A stretch of 64,000 nt of DNA, from positions 2,441,361 through 2,505,360 of the forward strand of contig NC_017167.1 of assembly GCF_000219875.1 (NCBI RefSeq), read 5' to 3'. How positions within the stretch are numbered: the first letter of the stretch is position 1; each line of letters opens with the position of its first letter. The translations under genes were made by a program, and so were the position numbers. Shown here piece after piece: positions 51,214-61,094 of this stretch. The stretch comes from Alicyclobacillus acidocaldarius subsp. acidocaldarius Tc-4-1 (GTDB lineage: Bacteria; Bacillota; Bacilli; Alicyclobacillales; Alicyclobacillaceae). A model generated the notes under the pieces. The model saw nothing but the letters and a program-made list of their open reading frames with translations. It had not been told where the DNA came from and ran no database searches.

Positions 51214-52512
51214 TCAATGCGGGCGCAAAAGCGGCACGTGCAGCTCGACAAAAAATCGATCTTCGTCTGCGTCGATGCGCAAACGCCCGCGCATCCGGTG
51301 GACCAGGCGCTCGACAATCTGCAGGCCGACGCCGCGCTCCGGCGCGCGAGGCCTGTCGCCCGCCTGATCAGCCACGTCGTTTTCAACCGTGAGCACGACC
51401 CACTGGCCCTGTCGGTACAACGACCAGACGGCGGTCGACGGGCGCTTGGCGTGATCAATCACATTCTTGAGCAGCGTGCTCACCAGCCGCTCCCACTCGC
51501 CCTGATTGGTGTACACGTAGAGCCCCTCTTCGGCCTGCCCGCGAAGCTCGATGCCCTCCGCACGCGCGACGGGCTGATACCGCTCGGCAATTTCGAGCGT
51601 GAGGTCCGACACCGCCACAGGTTCGGGCGGATCGTCGACCAAACCCGAGCGCAACTTCGAGAGGTAGAGCATGTCCGAGATCATCTTCGACGCGCGGTCC
51701 AGCTCGCGCCGGATCTCGTTCGCCGCCTCCTCCGGCACATCGCGGTTGGCGAGCATCGCGCTGGCGGTGGCGATGGGCGTCTGCAATTCGTGCGACAACT
51801 CCAGCACCGCCTCCTGGTACGCCGCCCAGGTCTGAAAGGCGGGCTGGACGAGGCGCCGGGCCAGGACGAGATCGCCCGCGATGGCAAGCAAAAATCCCGC
51901 GCCGCCGATGAACTCCATGAGGTGGAGCGTGTGCGTGAGCATCGAGCGCTCTTGCGTGATGAGACAGTACATGTAGAGCACCACGGTCGATCGCGTCGGC
52001 GTGAGGGCGGGCGAACCCGCGATGCCGCGCACCGCGTCCTTCAGCGCGCTTGTGGCCAACAGCCCTCGGGTCGAAGCCCTGCCGACCGAACCTTGATACG
52101 ACGTCTGGATGAGGGCAGGCGCCATGGTCGGATCCGGCACGACCACGGTGTACAGCCGGTACGGCTCGTTGTCGTACGTGAACGTCACAAAGTGCTTGAG
52201 CACCGCCTCGCCGTGCACGACCGAAAACGGGACGGGCGCGTGCGGCGAATGGGCGACGGCCGCCGGGCCCACGGCATAGTAGAAGATGGTATTGCCGAGA
52301 TCGTCCCGGACGGGGGGGCCGAGGCCATCCCGATACACGCTCTCCGTGAGCGCCCGCTCGACCGCCGGCACGGCCTCGGCCATCGCCTGCTCCGCGTCTC
52401 TGGCCACGTCGTTCGTTAGCTCGTGGTACACGGCGAGTCCCACGAGCACGAGCAAAAGCCCCGTGCTCACGATGAGGAGGCTCGCCACGGTGATGTACAT
52501 TCGGCGGAACAT
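51214..52512 (-). CDS. Two-component sensor histidine kinase
   Basis: The product has 432 residues. A membrane helix (VASLLIVSTGLLLVLVGLAVY) comes first, then an extracytoplasmic sensor of ~165 residues. A second helix follows (FIGGAGFLLAIAGDLVLA). HisKA has LELSHELQTPIA with the phospho-His near residue 241. The ATPase domain keeps an N box (LLKNVIDHA) and a G2-like GVGLQIVERL, but the expected DxGxG is replaced by VENDVADQ. The gene position between icd and other core genes recalls PhoR of Bacillus, but no PAS domain is evident. The signal is unknown. Confidence 0.85.
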   Translation of the reverse strand: MFRRMYITVASLLIVSTGLLLVLVGLAVYHELTNDVARDAEQAMAEAVPAVERALTESVYRDGLGPPVRDDLGNTIFYYAVGPAAVAHSPHAPVPFSVVHGEAVLKHFVTFTYDNEPYRLYTVVVPDPTMAPALIQTSYQGSVGRASTRGLLATSALKDAVRGIAGSPALTPTRSTVVLYMYCLITQERSMLTHTLHLMEFIGGAGFLLAIAGDLVLARRLVQPAFQTWAAYQEAVLELSHELQTPIATASAMLANRDVPEEAANEIRRELDRASKMISDMLYLSKLRSGLVDDPPEPVAVSDLTLEIAERYQPVARAEGIELRGQAEEGLYVYTNQGEWERLVSTLLKNVIDHAKRPSTAVWSLYRQGQWVVLTVENDVADQAGDRPRAPERGVGLQIVERLVHRMRGRLRIDADEDRFFVELHVPLLRPH

Positions 52513-52515
52513 CGG

Positions 52516-53196
52516 TCACTCGCCCTCCGGCTGCAGCGCATAGCCCCGGCCGCGCACCGTGACGATGGCGTTTTTCCAGCCGATGTTGGAACACTTCCTT
52601 CGCAAGAAGTAAATGTAGGTGTCGAGCGCGCTGTCCGCCACTTCCGCATCCGGACCCCAGACTTTGGCAATCAGCTGATCGCGGGTCATGACCTGGTGCT
52701 TGTGGCGGAAGAGCGCCTCCATCAGGGCGAACTCCTTGCTCGTGAGTTCCAGGGTCCGACCGTCGTACTCGAGGCTACGCGACCGCGTGTGCAGTTTCGC
52801 GCGCCCATGCTCGAGCACCTCGTCGTCGGTGAGCGCGGGCGAGCGCCGGACGAGCGCCCCCACCCGGGCCAGGAGTTCGTCGGGATGAAACGGCTTGCCC
52901 AGGTAATCGTCGGCCCCCTTGTTGAGCCCCAGCACGCGGTCCTTTGGGTCATTTTTCACCGTGAGCATGAGAATGGGGGTCGTGCACCCCGCCTCGCGCA
53001 ATTGCGTGAGCGCCTCAATCCCGTCTCCGTCTGGCAGCATGTAATCGAGCACGATGCAGTCGTACGCGCCGCTCATGCCGTGTTCTACCGCCGCAAACAC
53101 CGTATCCACGGCGTCCACCGTGTAACCGCGCTGCTGAAAAAGCTTTACGAGCTCCCGCTGCAGCGCCGCCTCGTCCTCCACCACCAAAAGCCGCAT
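52516..53196 (-). CDS. OmpR/PhoB-family response regulator
   Basis: The product has 226 residues from ATG 53196 with AGGGAGGGATG upstream. The receiver domain has VVEDEAALQREL, phosphoacceptor Asp51 in IVLDYMLPDGDG and Lys in GKPFHPDELLAR. The winged helix has LELTSKEFALMEALFRH and a recognition region DSALDTYIYFLRRK, ending VRGRGYAL. It pairs with the kinase gene 3 bases downstream. PhoP-like by position only. Confidence 0.92.
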   Translation of the reverse strand: MRLLVVEDEAALQRELVKLFQQRGYTVDAVDTVFAAVEHGMSGAYDCIVLDYMLPDGDGIEALTQLREAGCTTPILMLTVKNDPKDRVLGLNKGADDYLGKPFHPDELLARVGALVRRSPALTDDEVLEHGRAKLHTRSRSLEYDGRTLELTSKEFALMEALFRHKHQVMTRDQLIAKVWGPDAEVADSALDTYIYFLRRKCSNIGWKNAIVTVRGRGYALQPEGE

Positions 53197-53241
53197 TCCG
53201 CATCCCTCCCTGCGCCCGCACGGCGGGCGGCTCGGCGCGGC

Positions 53242-54246
<1,005 letters not shown>

Positions 54247-54336
54247 TCAAATTCGGTTCAAATCGGAACGGCGCCCCATACTGGGGGCTCTCGCCGATGC
54301 GCGCCAAGCGCCACTCGCTCTCCATCATAAACGAAA

Positions 54337-54368
54337 GCGGAATTCCCCTTCAAAGCGGGGAATTCCGC
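54337..54368 (-). terminator. Terminator after pyk
   Basis: GCGGAATTCCCC and GGGGAATTCCGC form a 12-bp stem with an 8-base loop. On the minus strand TTTCGTTT follows, 38 bases past the pyk stop. Confidence 0.8.
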
Positions 54369-54406
54369 GCCGCGCGCCTGTATCCGGTCTTGAGCCGGTG
54401 CGGCTC

Positions 54407-55825
54407 TTAAACCGTGTGCACCTTCATGAAGTTCGTCGTGCCCGCCGTGCCCGCGGGAATGCCGCCCATGATGATGACGCGATCGCCCTTGTGCACATAG
54501 CCGGTCGAGAGCGCCCCCTGAACAGAGCTCGCGAGCAACTCGTCCGTCGTACCCGCGATGTCCGGCACGACGACGGGGAGGACGCCCCAGTAGAGCGTCA
54601 GGCGCCGCGCGACGTGATCAAACGGCGTGACCGCGATGACGGGCGTCATGGGCCGGTGCTTGGACACGCAGCGGGCGGTGTGCCCCGACGTCGTCGCCGT
54701 GATGATGGAGATCACGTCGAGATCGGCCGCGAGGGTGCGCACGGCGTGCGCGAGCGAGTCGGACACGGTGTGCGTGACCTCCGTGCGGTGTCGATAGGCC
54801 ACCTCGTCGTGCGCGATGGCGGCCTCGGCCCGCTCCGCGATCTGCGCCATGGTCCGCACGGATTCCAGTGGATACCGCCCGGCGGCGGTTTCACCCGAAA
54901 GCATGATGGCGTCTGTGCCGTCGAAGATGGCGTTCGCCACATCGCTCGCCTCGGCGCGCGTGGGCCGCGGATTGCGCTGCATCGAATCGAGCATCTGCGT
55001 CGCCGTGATGACCGGCTTGCCATACCGGTTGCAGATGGAGATAATCCGCTTCTGCGCGAGCGGCACCTCTTCCGTCGGGATCTCGACGCCGAGATCGCCG
55101 CGGGCCACCATCATGCCGTCGGATACCTGCGCGATCTCGTCGAGCCGATCCAGCCCCTCGCGCGTCTCAATCTTGGAGATGATGTCCGCCTGGTAATTGT
55201 GCTCCTCCAGAATGCGGCGCACCTCGAGCACGTCCGCCGCCTTGCGCACGAACGACGCCGCGATCATGTCGACGCCGTGCTCAATGCCGAAGCGGATGTC
55301 CGCCTTGTCCTTCTCCGTGACACCCGGAATCCTGAGCGTCACGCCAGGGACGTTGATGCCCTTGTTGTCCTTCAGCACGCCGCCGTTGGTGACGCGGCAG
55401 TGAATGTCGTGGCCCTTGACCTGGATGACCTCGAGTCCAATCAGCCCGTCGTCGATGCGAATCGGCGCGCCGGGATACACGTCTTCCACGAGCCCTTCGT
55501 AGGAGACCCACACGCGCTCCTTCGTGCCGTACTCCACCGGATCAATGGTGAGGACAATTTCGTCTCCGTCTTTCAGCTCCACCTGGCCACCTTGGATCTT
55601 GCCCGTTCGAATTTTCGGTCCCTTGATGTCGAGCATGATGCCGACGTGCTTGCCCACGCGGGCCGACGCCTCGCGAATGCGCCGGATGCGCTCTGCGTGT
55701 TCTTCGTATGTACCGTGGGAGAAGTTGAGTCGGGCGACATCCAAACCGGCCTCAATCAGCTTGGTCAACATGTCGAGCGATTCGCTCGCAGGCCCGATGG
55801 TGGCCACAATCTTCGTCTTTCGCAT
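54407..55825 (-). CDS. pyk: Pyruvate kinase
   Basis: The product has 472 residues from ATG 55825 with AGAGGGTTAGG upstream. Landmarks are TKIVATIGPASE, RLNFSHGTYEEH, the active-site helix MMVARGDLGVEIPTEEVP, and ATQMLDSMQRNPRPTRAEASDVANA split across the Lys/Thr region. It ends without the ~110-residue PEP-utilising extra domain found in Geobacillus-type pyruvate kinases. It makes ATP and pyruvate from PEP. It lies next to accA; pfkA, which sits here in Bacillus, is absent. Confidence 0.96.
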   Translation of the reverse strand: MRKTKIVATIGPASESLDMLTKLIEAGLDVARLNFSHGTYEEHAERIRRIREASARVGKHVGIMLDIKGPKIRTGKIQGGQVELKDGDEIVLTIDPVEYGTKERVWVSYEGLVEDVYPGAPIRIDDGLIGLEVIQVKGHDIHCRVTNGGVLKDNKGINVPGVTLRIPGVTEKDKADIRFGIEHGVDMIAASFVRKAADVLEVRRILEEHNYQADIISKIETREGLDRLDEIAQVSDGMMVARGDLGVEIPTEEVPLAQKRIISICNRYGKPVITATQMLDSMQRNPRPTRAEASDVANAIFDGTDAIMLSGETAAGRYPLESVRTMAQIAERAEAAIAHDEVAYRHRTEVTHTVSDSLAHAVRTLAADLDVISIITATTSGHTARCVSKHRPMTPVIAVTPFDHVARRLTLYWGVLPVVVPDIAGTTDELLASSVQGALSTGYVHKGDRVIIMGGIPAGTAGTTNFMKVHTV

Positions 55826-55888
55826 GCCTAACCCTCTCTTCACGAAACTTTCGACCTGGCCCCGTGCGCAGGCGCGCACACAAAGGAA

Positions 55889-55923
55889 GAAGCGGAAAGT
55901 CCGGCGGCGCCGGACACCGCTTC
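55889..55923 (-). terminator. Hairpin at the accA 3' end
   Basis: On the minus strand GAAGCGG-TG-TCCGG pairs with CCGGA-CTT-TCCGCTTC around a CG-rich loop, followed by TTCCTTTG. It includes the accA stop region and may act as a terminator before pyk. Confidence 0.5.
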
Positions 55924-56881
55924 ACGGCCGTTCGACGTAGGTTCCCATTTGCCGATACTTATGGTAGCGCGCCTCGAGCAGTTCATCAATAGGCACAGAC
56001 AAAAGCTCGCGCAACCCGTCCATCACGACCTCCCGCACCTTTCGCACCATCCACTCCGGATCCTTCTGCGCGCCGCCCATCGGCTCCTCGATGATGCGGT
56101 CGATCACGCCGAGATCGAGCAGGTCCTTGGCCGTGAGCCGCATGACCTCGGCGGCCTTCGGCCCGAGCTTCGCGTCCTTCCACAGGATGGCGGCCGCCGA
56201 CTCCGGCGCGATGACGCAGTACCACGCGTAGTCGAGCATGTAAATCCGATCGGTGATCCCGAGTCCGAGCGCGCCGCCGCTCCCGCCCTCGCCGGTGACG
56301 ATGGACAGGGTGGGCACGCGGAGGCCGGCCATGGCGAGAAGGTTTTCGGCGATGGCCACGCTCTGCCCGCGTTCCTCGGCCGACATCCCTGCGTAAGCGC
56401 CCGGCGTGTCGATGAAGAAGACCACGGGACGGCCGAACTTTTCCGCCTGCTTCATCAGCCGAAGCGCCTTCCGGTAGCCCTCGGGATTGGCCATGCCGAA
56501 GTTGCGGCGGATGTTCTCCTTCGTGTCCCGCCCCTTCTGATGGCCGATGATGGTCACGGGCTGGCCGGAGATGAGCCCCACGCCGCCGACGATGGTGAGG
56601 TCATCGGCAAAGTGGCGGTCGCCGTGCAACTCTACGAACTCGTCGCACAGCCCGCGGATGTAATCCAGCGTGGTGGGTCGCCCAATCTGGCGGGCGAGTT
56701 GAACGCGCTGCCACGGCGTAAGATTCGCATACGTGGCCTCCGTGAGTTCCTTCAAACGCTCCTCCAGCTTGGCGACCTCTCCCTGCAAGTCAATGTCGTT
56801 CTTCTCCATGAACGCCTTGAGCTCGGCGATCTTCGCCTTCAGCTCGGCGATGGGCCGCTCAAAATCCAGCTCATTCGCCAT
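55922..56881 (-). CDS. accA: Acetyl-CoA carboxylase carboxyltransferase, alpha subunit
   Basis: The product has 319 residues. An N-terminal helical part (LDFERPIAELKAKIAELKAF) is followed by the carboxyltransferase core: VQLARQIGRPTTLDYI, GDRHFADDLTIVGGVGLI, GHQKGRDTKENIRRNFGM, FFIDTPGAYAGMSAEERGQ and VTGEGGSGGALGLGITDR. With AccD it moves CO2 from carboxybiotin to acetyl-CoA. The start lies 11 bases inside the accD end. Confidence 0.97.
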   Translation of the reverse strand: MANELDFERPIAELKAKIAELKAFMEKNDIDLQGEVAKLEERLKELTEATYANLTPWQRVQLARQIGRPTTLDYIRGLCDEFVELHGDRHFADDLTIVGGVGLISGQPVTIIGHQKGRDTKENIRRNFGMANPEGYRKALRLMKQAEKFGRPVVFFIDTPGAYAGMSAEERGQSVAIAENLLAMAGLRVPTLSIVTGEGGSGGALGLGITDRIYMLDYAWYCVIAPESAAAILWKDAKLGPKAAEVMRLTAKDLLDLGVIDRIIEEPMGGAQKDPEWMVRKVREVVMDGLRELLSVPIDELLEARYHKYRQMGTYVERP

Positions 56882-57770
56882 GCGCCCACCCCCGAGCGGT
56901 GTGAATGCGCACCAGCGCCCCGAGCGTCTGGCGCATCTGCTTTCGATGCACGACCTTGTCGATCATGCCGTGCTTCAGGTTGAACTCTGCCGTCTGAAAA
57001 TCGTCAGGCAGACTCTGCCGCATGGTCTGTTCCACGACGCGCCGGCCCGCGAACCCAAACATGGCGCCCGGCTCTGCGACAATGATGTCGCCGAGGCTCG
57101 CGAAGCTGGCACTCACGCCGCCCGTAGTAGGGTGCGTGATGACCGAGATGAACAGCACCCGCGCCTCAACCATCCGCGTGAGGGCCACGCTCGTCTTGGC
57201 CATCTGCATGAGAGACAGAATGCCTTCCTGCATCCGTGCGCCGCCAGACGCGGTGAACAAAACAAGCGGGCGCTTGCTCTCCGCCGCTCGTTCCATCGCC
57301 CGCGCGATGCGCTCGCCCACCGCGGAACCCATGCTGCCCATCATGAAGCCCGGATCCATGGCACCGATGACTATGGGCACGCCGTCGAGCGCGGCCTCGC
57401 CCGTCACCACGCCCTCGAGAAGCCCGGTGGCGCGCTTCGCGGCCTCAAGCTTCTCCTCGTACTGGGGAAAGCCGAGCGGATTCGTCGACGTCAGCCGGGC
57501 GTCAAGCTCGCGGAACGTCCCCTCGTCGACCGTGATCTCGATACGCGTGCGCGCCCCGATGCGGAAGTGGTAATTGCACTCCGGGCATGTGTACAGATGC
57601 TTCTGCAATTCCTTCGCCAAAATGAGGGCGCCGCACCCGTCGCACTTTTGCACGAGGCCCTTCGGCACATCCCGCTCCATCGCAGGTCTTGTCGGCCGCG
57701 CCTCGGGCGCCTCCTCGCCCGTCCCCACCGTGACGTACTGGCGCCGTCGGTTGAACAGATCTTTTAACAC
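56871..57770 (-). CDS. accD: Acetyl-CoA carboxylase carboxyltransferase, beta subunit
   Basis: The product has 299 residues from GTG 57770 behind AGAGGTGGGG. The zinc ribbon is CDGC...CPEC (residues ~40-62). The core follows: GFPQYEEKLEAAKRATGL, GDPGFMMGSMG-like MDPGFMMGSMGSAVGERI, FTASGGARMQEGILSLMQMAKTS, and HPTTGGVSASFASLGDII. It partners AccA. It follows dnaE and a small gene, as in the Bacillus dnaE-accDA region. Confidence 0.97.
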   Translation of the reverse strand: MLKDLFNRRRQYVTVGTGEEAPEARPTRPAMERDVPKGLVQKCDGCGALILAKELQKHLYTCPECNYHFRIGARTRIEITVDEGTFRELDARLTSTNPLGFPQYEEKLEAAKRATGLLEGVVTGEAALDGVPIVIGAMDPGFMMGSMGSAVGERIARAMERAAESKRPLVLFTASGGARMQEGILSLMQMAKTSVALTRMVEARVLFISVITHPTTGGVSASFASLGDIIVAEPGAMFGFAGRRVVEQTMRQSLPDDFQTAEFNLKHGMIDKVVHRKQMRQTLGALVRIHTARGWAHGE

Positions 57771-57813
57771 AACCCCACCTCTTTAACCCCGCTGTTGCGC
57801 CCGAAGCGGGCCG

Positions 57814-58011
57814 TCACGACAACGACGAGTGCAGGATGTCTCTCAGGACATCCTGCGCCTCGTCGAGCTCGCTCTCTGGAATCAGAATCTCATATTGCTC
57901 TTTCGCGCCGCGCGACTTCTTCACCTTGACTAGGAAGCCTTCCTCCGTCATCCTCAGGCGAATCCGCTCCGCCTGCTGCGATGTCGGTGCAATGTAGATG
58001 ACCGTCCACAT
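57814..58011 (-). CDS. Small conserved-type protein between dnaE and accD
   Basis: The product has 65 residues; TAGGAGCG places the start at ATG 58011. It reads MWTVIYIAPTSQQAERIRLRM, then EEGFLVKVKKSR and YEILIPESELDEAQDVL. It looks like a small beta-alpha-beta fold. Similar short proteins are common at this place in Firmicutes and are sometimes misnamed glutamate decarboxylase. Function unknown. Confidence 0.75.
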   Translation of the reverse strand: MWTVIYIAPTSQQAERIRLRMTEEGFLVKVKKSRGAKEQYEILIPESELDEAQDVLRDILHSSLS

Positions 58012-58110
58012 GGCTCTTACGCTCCTAGCAAGCATCATGATCACTCTTGCCCGCATTATACCATGTCTGTCCGAACAGGCACATGCAGAAACCAGGGCGA
58101 GCTCCCAGCC

Positions 58111-61089
58111 TCACTTCAGCCGAACGTTGCCAAGCCCCACGCGCTCTTCGAGCGCAGCGACCAAATCCTGCGTCACCTCTACGCGATAGCGCGGGCCGAG
58201 CAGCCGCGCCCGGCCCGTGGAGGCGTCGTAGAGCGCGACCTCCGTCTCCCCGGGAGACATGGCGAGCAGTCGCTGGATCTCCCGCAACACCTGCGCGCCG
58301 CCCCGACTGCGATACCGGATATACAGGCGCTTGGCGGATGGGGCTCGTGCGTTCCCGGGCCCCTCGGAAGCGCACTGCGCCTCCGCCTCGACGAACAGGT
58401 CGAGCGCCGCCCACTGGCGGCTCTCCTCCGCGCGCGACAGCGCCTCCTCGTACATCTGGCGGCGCACGTCGCGCGAGGCGTTCTCCGGGAAGAACTCGTC
58501 GAGCGCCCCCGCCGCAAAGAGGCTGTCGAGCGCCTTGCGATTGACGATGCGGGGTTCGATGCGCCGCAGGAAATCGACCAGCGACGTAAACGGCTTCTCG
58601 GACCTGAGAGACAGGATGTGATCGACCGCCGCCTCCCCGACGTGTCGAATGGAGATGAGCCCGGCGCGCAGGCTCCCATCCTTCTCCACGGTGTATCCGC
58701 GCTCGCTCCGCAGGACGGAAGGGGGCCTCACCTGGATGCCGTGGCGCCTCGCGTCCTGCTCGTACAGCCGGATCTTGTCCGGCGATCCCATCGAGAGCGT
58801 GAGGAGCGCCGCCAGAAAATCCGGCAGAAAATGCGCCCGCAGATACGCAGTTCGAAACGCGAGCACCGCATACGCCGCCGCGTGCGAGCGATTGAACCCG
58901 TAATCCGCGAAGCGCACGATGAGATCGTACACCTCGCGCGCCGTCTCCTCGCTGTACCCGCGCCGCACGCACCCGTCGACAAAGCGGGCGCGCTCCTCGT
59001 CCAGGATCTCGCGCTTCTTTTTCGATACGGCCCGCCGCAACAGATCCGCCTCGGCCAGCGAAAATCCCGCCATCCGGCTCGCAATCTGCATGATCTGCTC
59101 CTGATACACGATGACGCCGTAGGTATCCGCCAGAATGGGCTCGAGATCCGGGTGCGGATACGTCACGGGGCGGCGCCCGTGTTTCGCGTCGCAAAAAGCG
59201 GGGATGTTTTCCATCGGCCCCGGCCGGTTGAGCGAGATGACGGCGATCACGTCGTCCAAGCTGGTGGGGCGAAGCTCGCGCAACACCCGCCGCATGCCGG
59301 CCGACTCGAGCTGAAAGACGCCGTTGGTATCCGCGCGGGTCAGCAGGGCGTACGTGGCCTTGTCGCCCTCGTCCACCTGCCGCCAGTCGATGGACGCGCC
59401 CGTGCGCTTGCGAATCGACTCGAGGCAGCGATCGATGAGCGTCAGCGTCTTGAGGCCGAGAAAATCCATCTTGACGAACCCGAGCGCCTCCACGTCCTCC
59501 ATCGGATACGCCGTGACCGGCGTGTCGTCCGCGGCGAGATCGAGCGGAATCCAGTCCGCGATGGGCTCCGGCGAGATGATGACGCCGGCCGCGTGGATGG
59601 ACGTGTGGTGCGGCAGATCCTCAATCCGCTTTGCCGCCTCAAACAGCCGCCGGGCATCCGGACTGCCGTCGACGAGCTCCCGGAACGCCGCGGACTCCTG
59701 ATAGGCGCCGTCGAGCGACGCGTGCACCACGCCCGGCACGAGCTTCGCCAGGCGGTCGGCGAGCGCCGGGTCCGCCCCCGTCATGCGGCCCGCGTCCCGC
59801 AAGGCCGCCCGGGCCTGCAGGGTGCCGAAGGTGCCGATCTGCGCGACGCGATCGCGCCCGTACTTCTCCATCACATAGCGGATGACCTCGCCGCGCCGCT
59901 CAAACTCGAAGTCCGTGTCGATGTCCGGCAGCGACACGCGCGCGGGATTCAGAAACCGCTCGAACAGAAGCTTGTGCCGAATGGGATCCACGTCCGTGAT
60001 ACGAAGGGCGTAGGCAACCAGGCTGCCCGCCGCCGATCCGCGCCCCGGCCCCGTGGAGATGCCCTGCTGGTGCGCGTACCGGATGAAGTCCGCCACCACG
60101 AGAAAGTAATCGGCGTAGCCCATGCGGCAGATGACGTCAAGCTCCCGCTCGAGCCGCTCCTCCACCTCGGGCGCAATGGCCCCGTACCGCCTCGTGGCGC
60201 CCGCGCGCGCGGCCTCGCGCAGCACCTCCTCCGCCGGCCGCCCGTCCTTCGTCGCGTAGCGCGGCATCCGCACCTGATGAAGCGGCAGGTCGAGCGCGCA
60301 CATCTCGGCGATCTCGGCCGTCCGCCCGAGGGCCTCCGGCAAGTTGGCGAACCGGTCTTCCATCTCCGCCTTCGTCGCAAAGTGAAACTCGTCCGTCGCG
60401 AACCGCTCGGCCGCATCCGCCCGCGCGAGCTGCGCGTACGCGCGGTGCCACGGCGCGTCCTCACGCGCGAGATAGCGGACGTCTTGCGTCGCCACAAGCG
60501 GCAGATCGTAGCGCCTGGCGAGCTCCATGAGCGAAGGCAATCCCTCGCGCTCTCGCCGAAGGCCGTGATCTTGCACTTCCACGAACAACTGCCCCGCGGG
60601 CACGGCATTGGCCACCTGCAAAAGCCGCCGCTCGGCCGCCTCCACCTCGCCGCGCGCAAGAGCATCGAACAGGCGCGACTCCGGCCCGCCGCAGAGCACC
60701 ACCAGCCCATCCGAATACTCGGCGAGTTCGCGGAGCGTCACGTGCGGCACCGGCCGCTTCCAGCGCGCGCTCGTCGCAAGCCGCGTGAGCCGGCGGTAGC
60801 CCGATAAGCCCATGGCGAGCACCACGACCGTATCGAGCGATTCGGCTGCCCGCCCGGGCACAACCTCCTCCTCGTCGACGGCAAGGGACACCTGCATGCC
60901 GAGGATGGGTGCAAGTCCTTCCGCGCGCGCCAGCCGGTAGAAGCTGAGCGCCCCGTACATGGCGTTGGTGTCCGTGATGGCCACGGCCGACATCTCGCAG
61001 ACTTTGGCGGCTCGGACGATGTCCTCCACGCGCAACAGGCTCTCGCGAAACGAAAACGCGGAATGGACGTGCAGGTGCACAAAGTCCAC
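58111..61089 (-). CDS. dnaE: DNA polymerase III alpha subunit, DnaE type
   Basis: I start at GTG 61089, where GAGAGGTGAG gives proper spacing 5 bases after the preceding stop (992 residues). The PHP domain has FVHLHVHSAFSF and AITDTNAMYG. The polymerase core has GPGRGSAAGSLVAYALRI, catalytic PDIDTDFEFERRGEVI, and FVKMDFLGLKTL. Helix-hairpin-helix and C-terminal parts follow. It is shorter than the ~1,100 residues common for Bacillus DnaE. The reduction is in the C-terminal OB/tau-binding region. It extends primers at the fork beside PolC. Confidence 0.95.
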   Translation of the reverse strand: MDFVHLHVHSAFSFRESLLRVEDIVRAAKVCEMSAVAITDTNAMYGALSFYRLARAEGLAPILGMQVSLAVDEEEVVPGRAAESLDTVVVLAMGLSGYRRLTRLATSARWKRPVPHVTLRELAEYSDGLVVLCGGPESRLFDALARGEVEAAERRLLQVANAVPAGQLFVEVQDHGLRREREGLPSLMELARRYDLPLVATQDVRYLAREDAPWHRAYAQLARADAAERFATDEFHFATKAEMEDRFANLPEALGRTAEIAEMCALDLPLHQVRMPRYATKDGRPAEEVLREAARAGATRRYGAIAPEVEERLERELDVICRMGYADYFLVVADFIRYAHQQGISTGPGRGSAAGSLVAYALRITDVDPIRHKLLFERFLNPARVSLPDIDTDFEFERRGEVIRYVMEKYGRDRVAQIGTFGTLQARAALRDAGRMTGADPALADRLAKLVPGVVHASLDGAYQESAAFRELVDGSPDARRLFEAAKRIEDLPHHTSIHAAGVIISPEPIADWIPLDLAADDTPVTAYPMEDVEALGFVKMDFLGLKTLTLIDRCLESIRKRTGASIDWRQVDEGDKATYALLTRADTNGVFQLESAGMRRVLRELRPTSLDDVIAVISLNRPGPMENIPAFCDAKHGRRPVTYPHPDLEPILADTYGVIVYQEQIMQIASRMAGFSLAEADLLRRAVSKKKREILDEERARFVDGCVRRGYSEETAREVYDLIVRFADYGFNRSHAAAYAVLAFRTAYLRAHFLPDFLAALLTLSMGSPDKIRLYEQDARRHGIQVRPPSVLRSERGYTVEKDGSLRAGLISIRHVGEAAVDHILSLRSEKPFTSLVDFLRRIEPRIVNRKALDSLFAAGALDEFFPENASRDVRRQMYEEALSRAEESRQWAALDLFVEAEAQCASEGPGNARAPSAKRLYIRYRSRGGAQVLREIQRLLAMSPGETEVALYDASTGRARLLGPRYRVEVTQDLVAALEERVGLGNVRLK

Positions 61090-61094
61090 CGTGC

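Noticed and set aside
52312-52319. G7 run in the histidine kinase gene as another frame break
   Set aside because: The reading frame continues through the run with normal kinase sequence on both sides.
58063-60807. 914-codon plus-strand open frame opposite dnaE
   Set aside because: Arg/His/Pro-rich antisense translation of dnaE with no motif; dnaE carries the catalytic residues.
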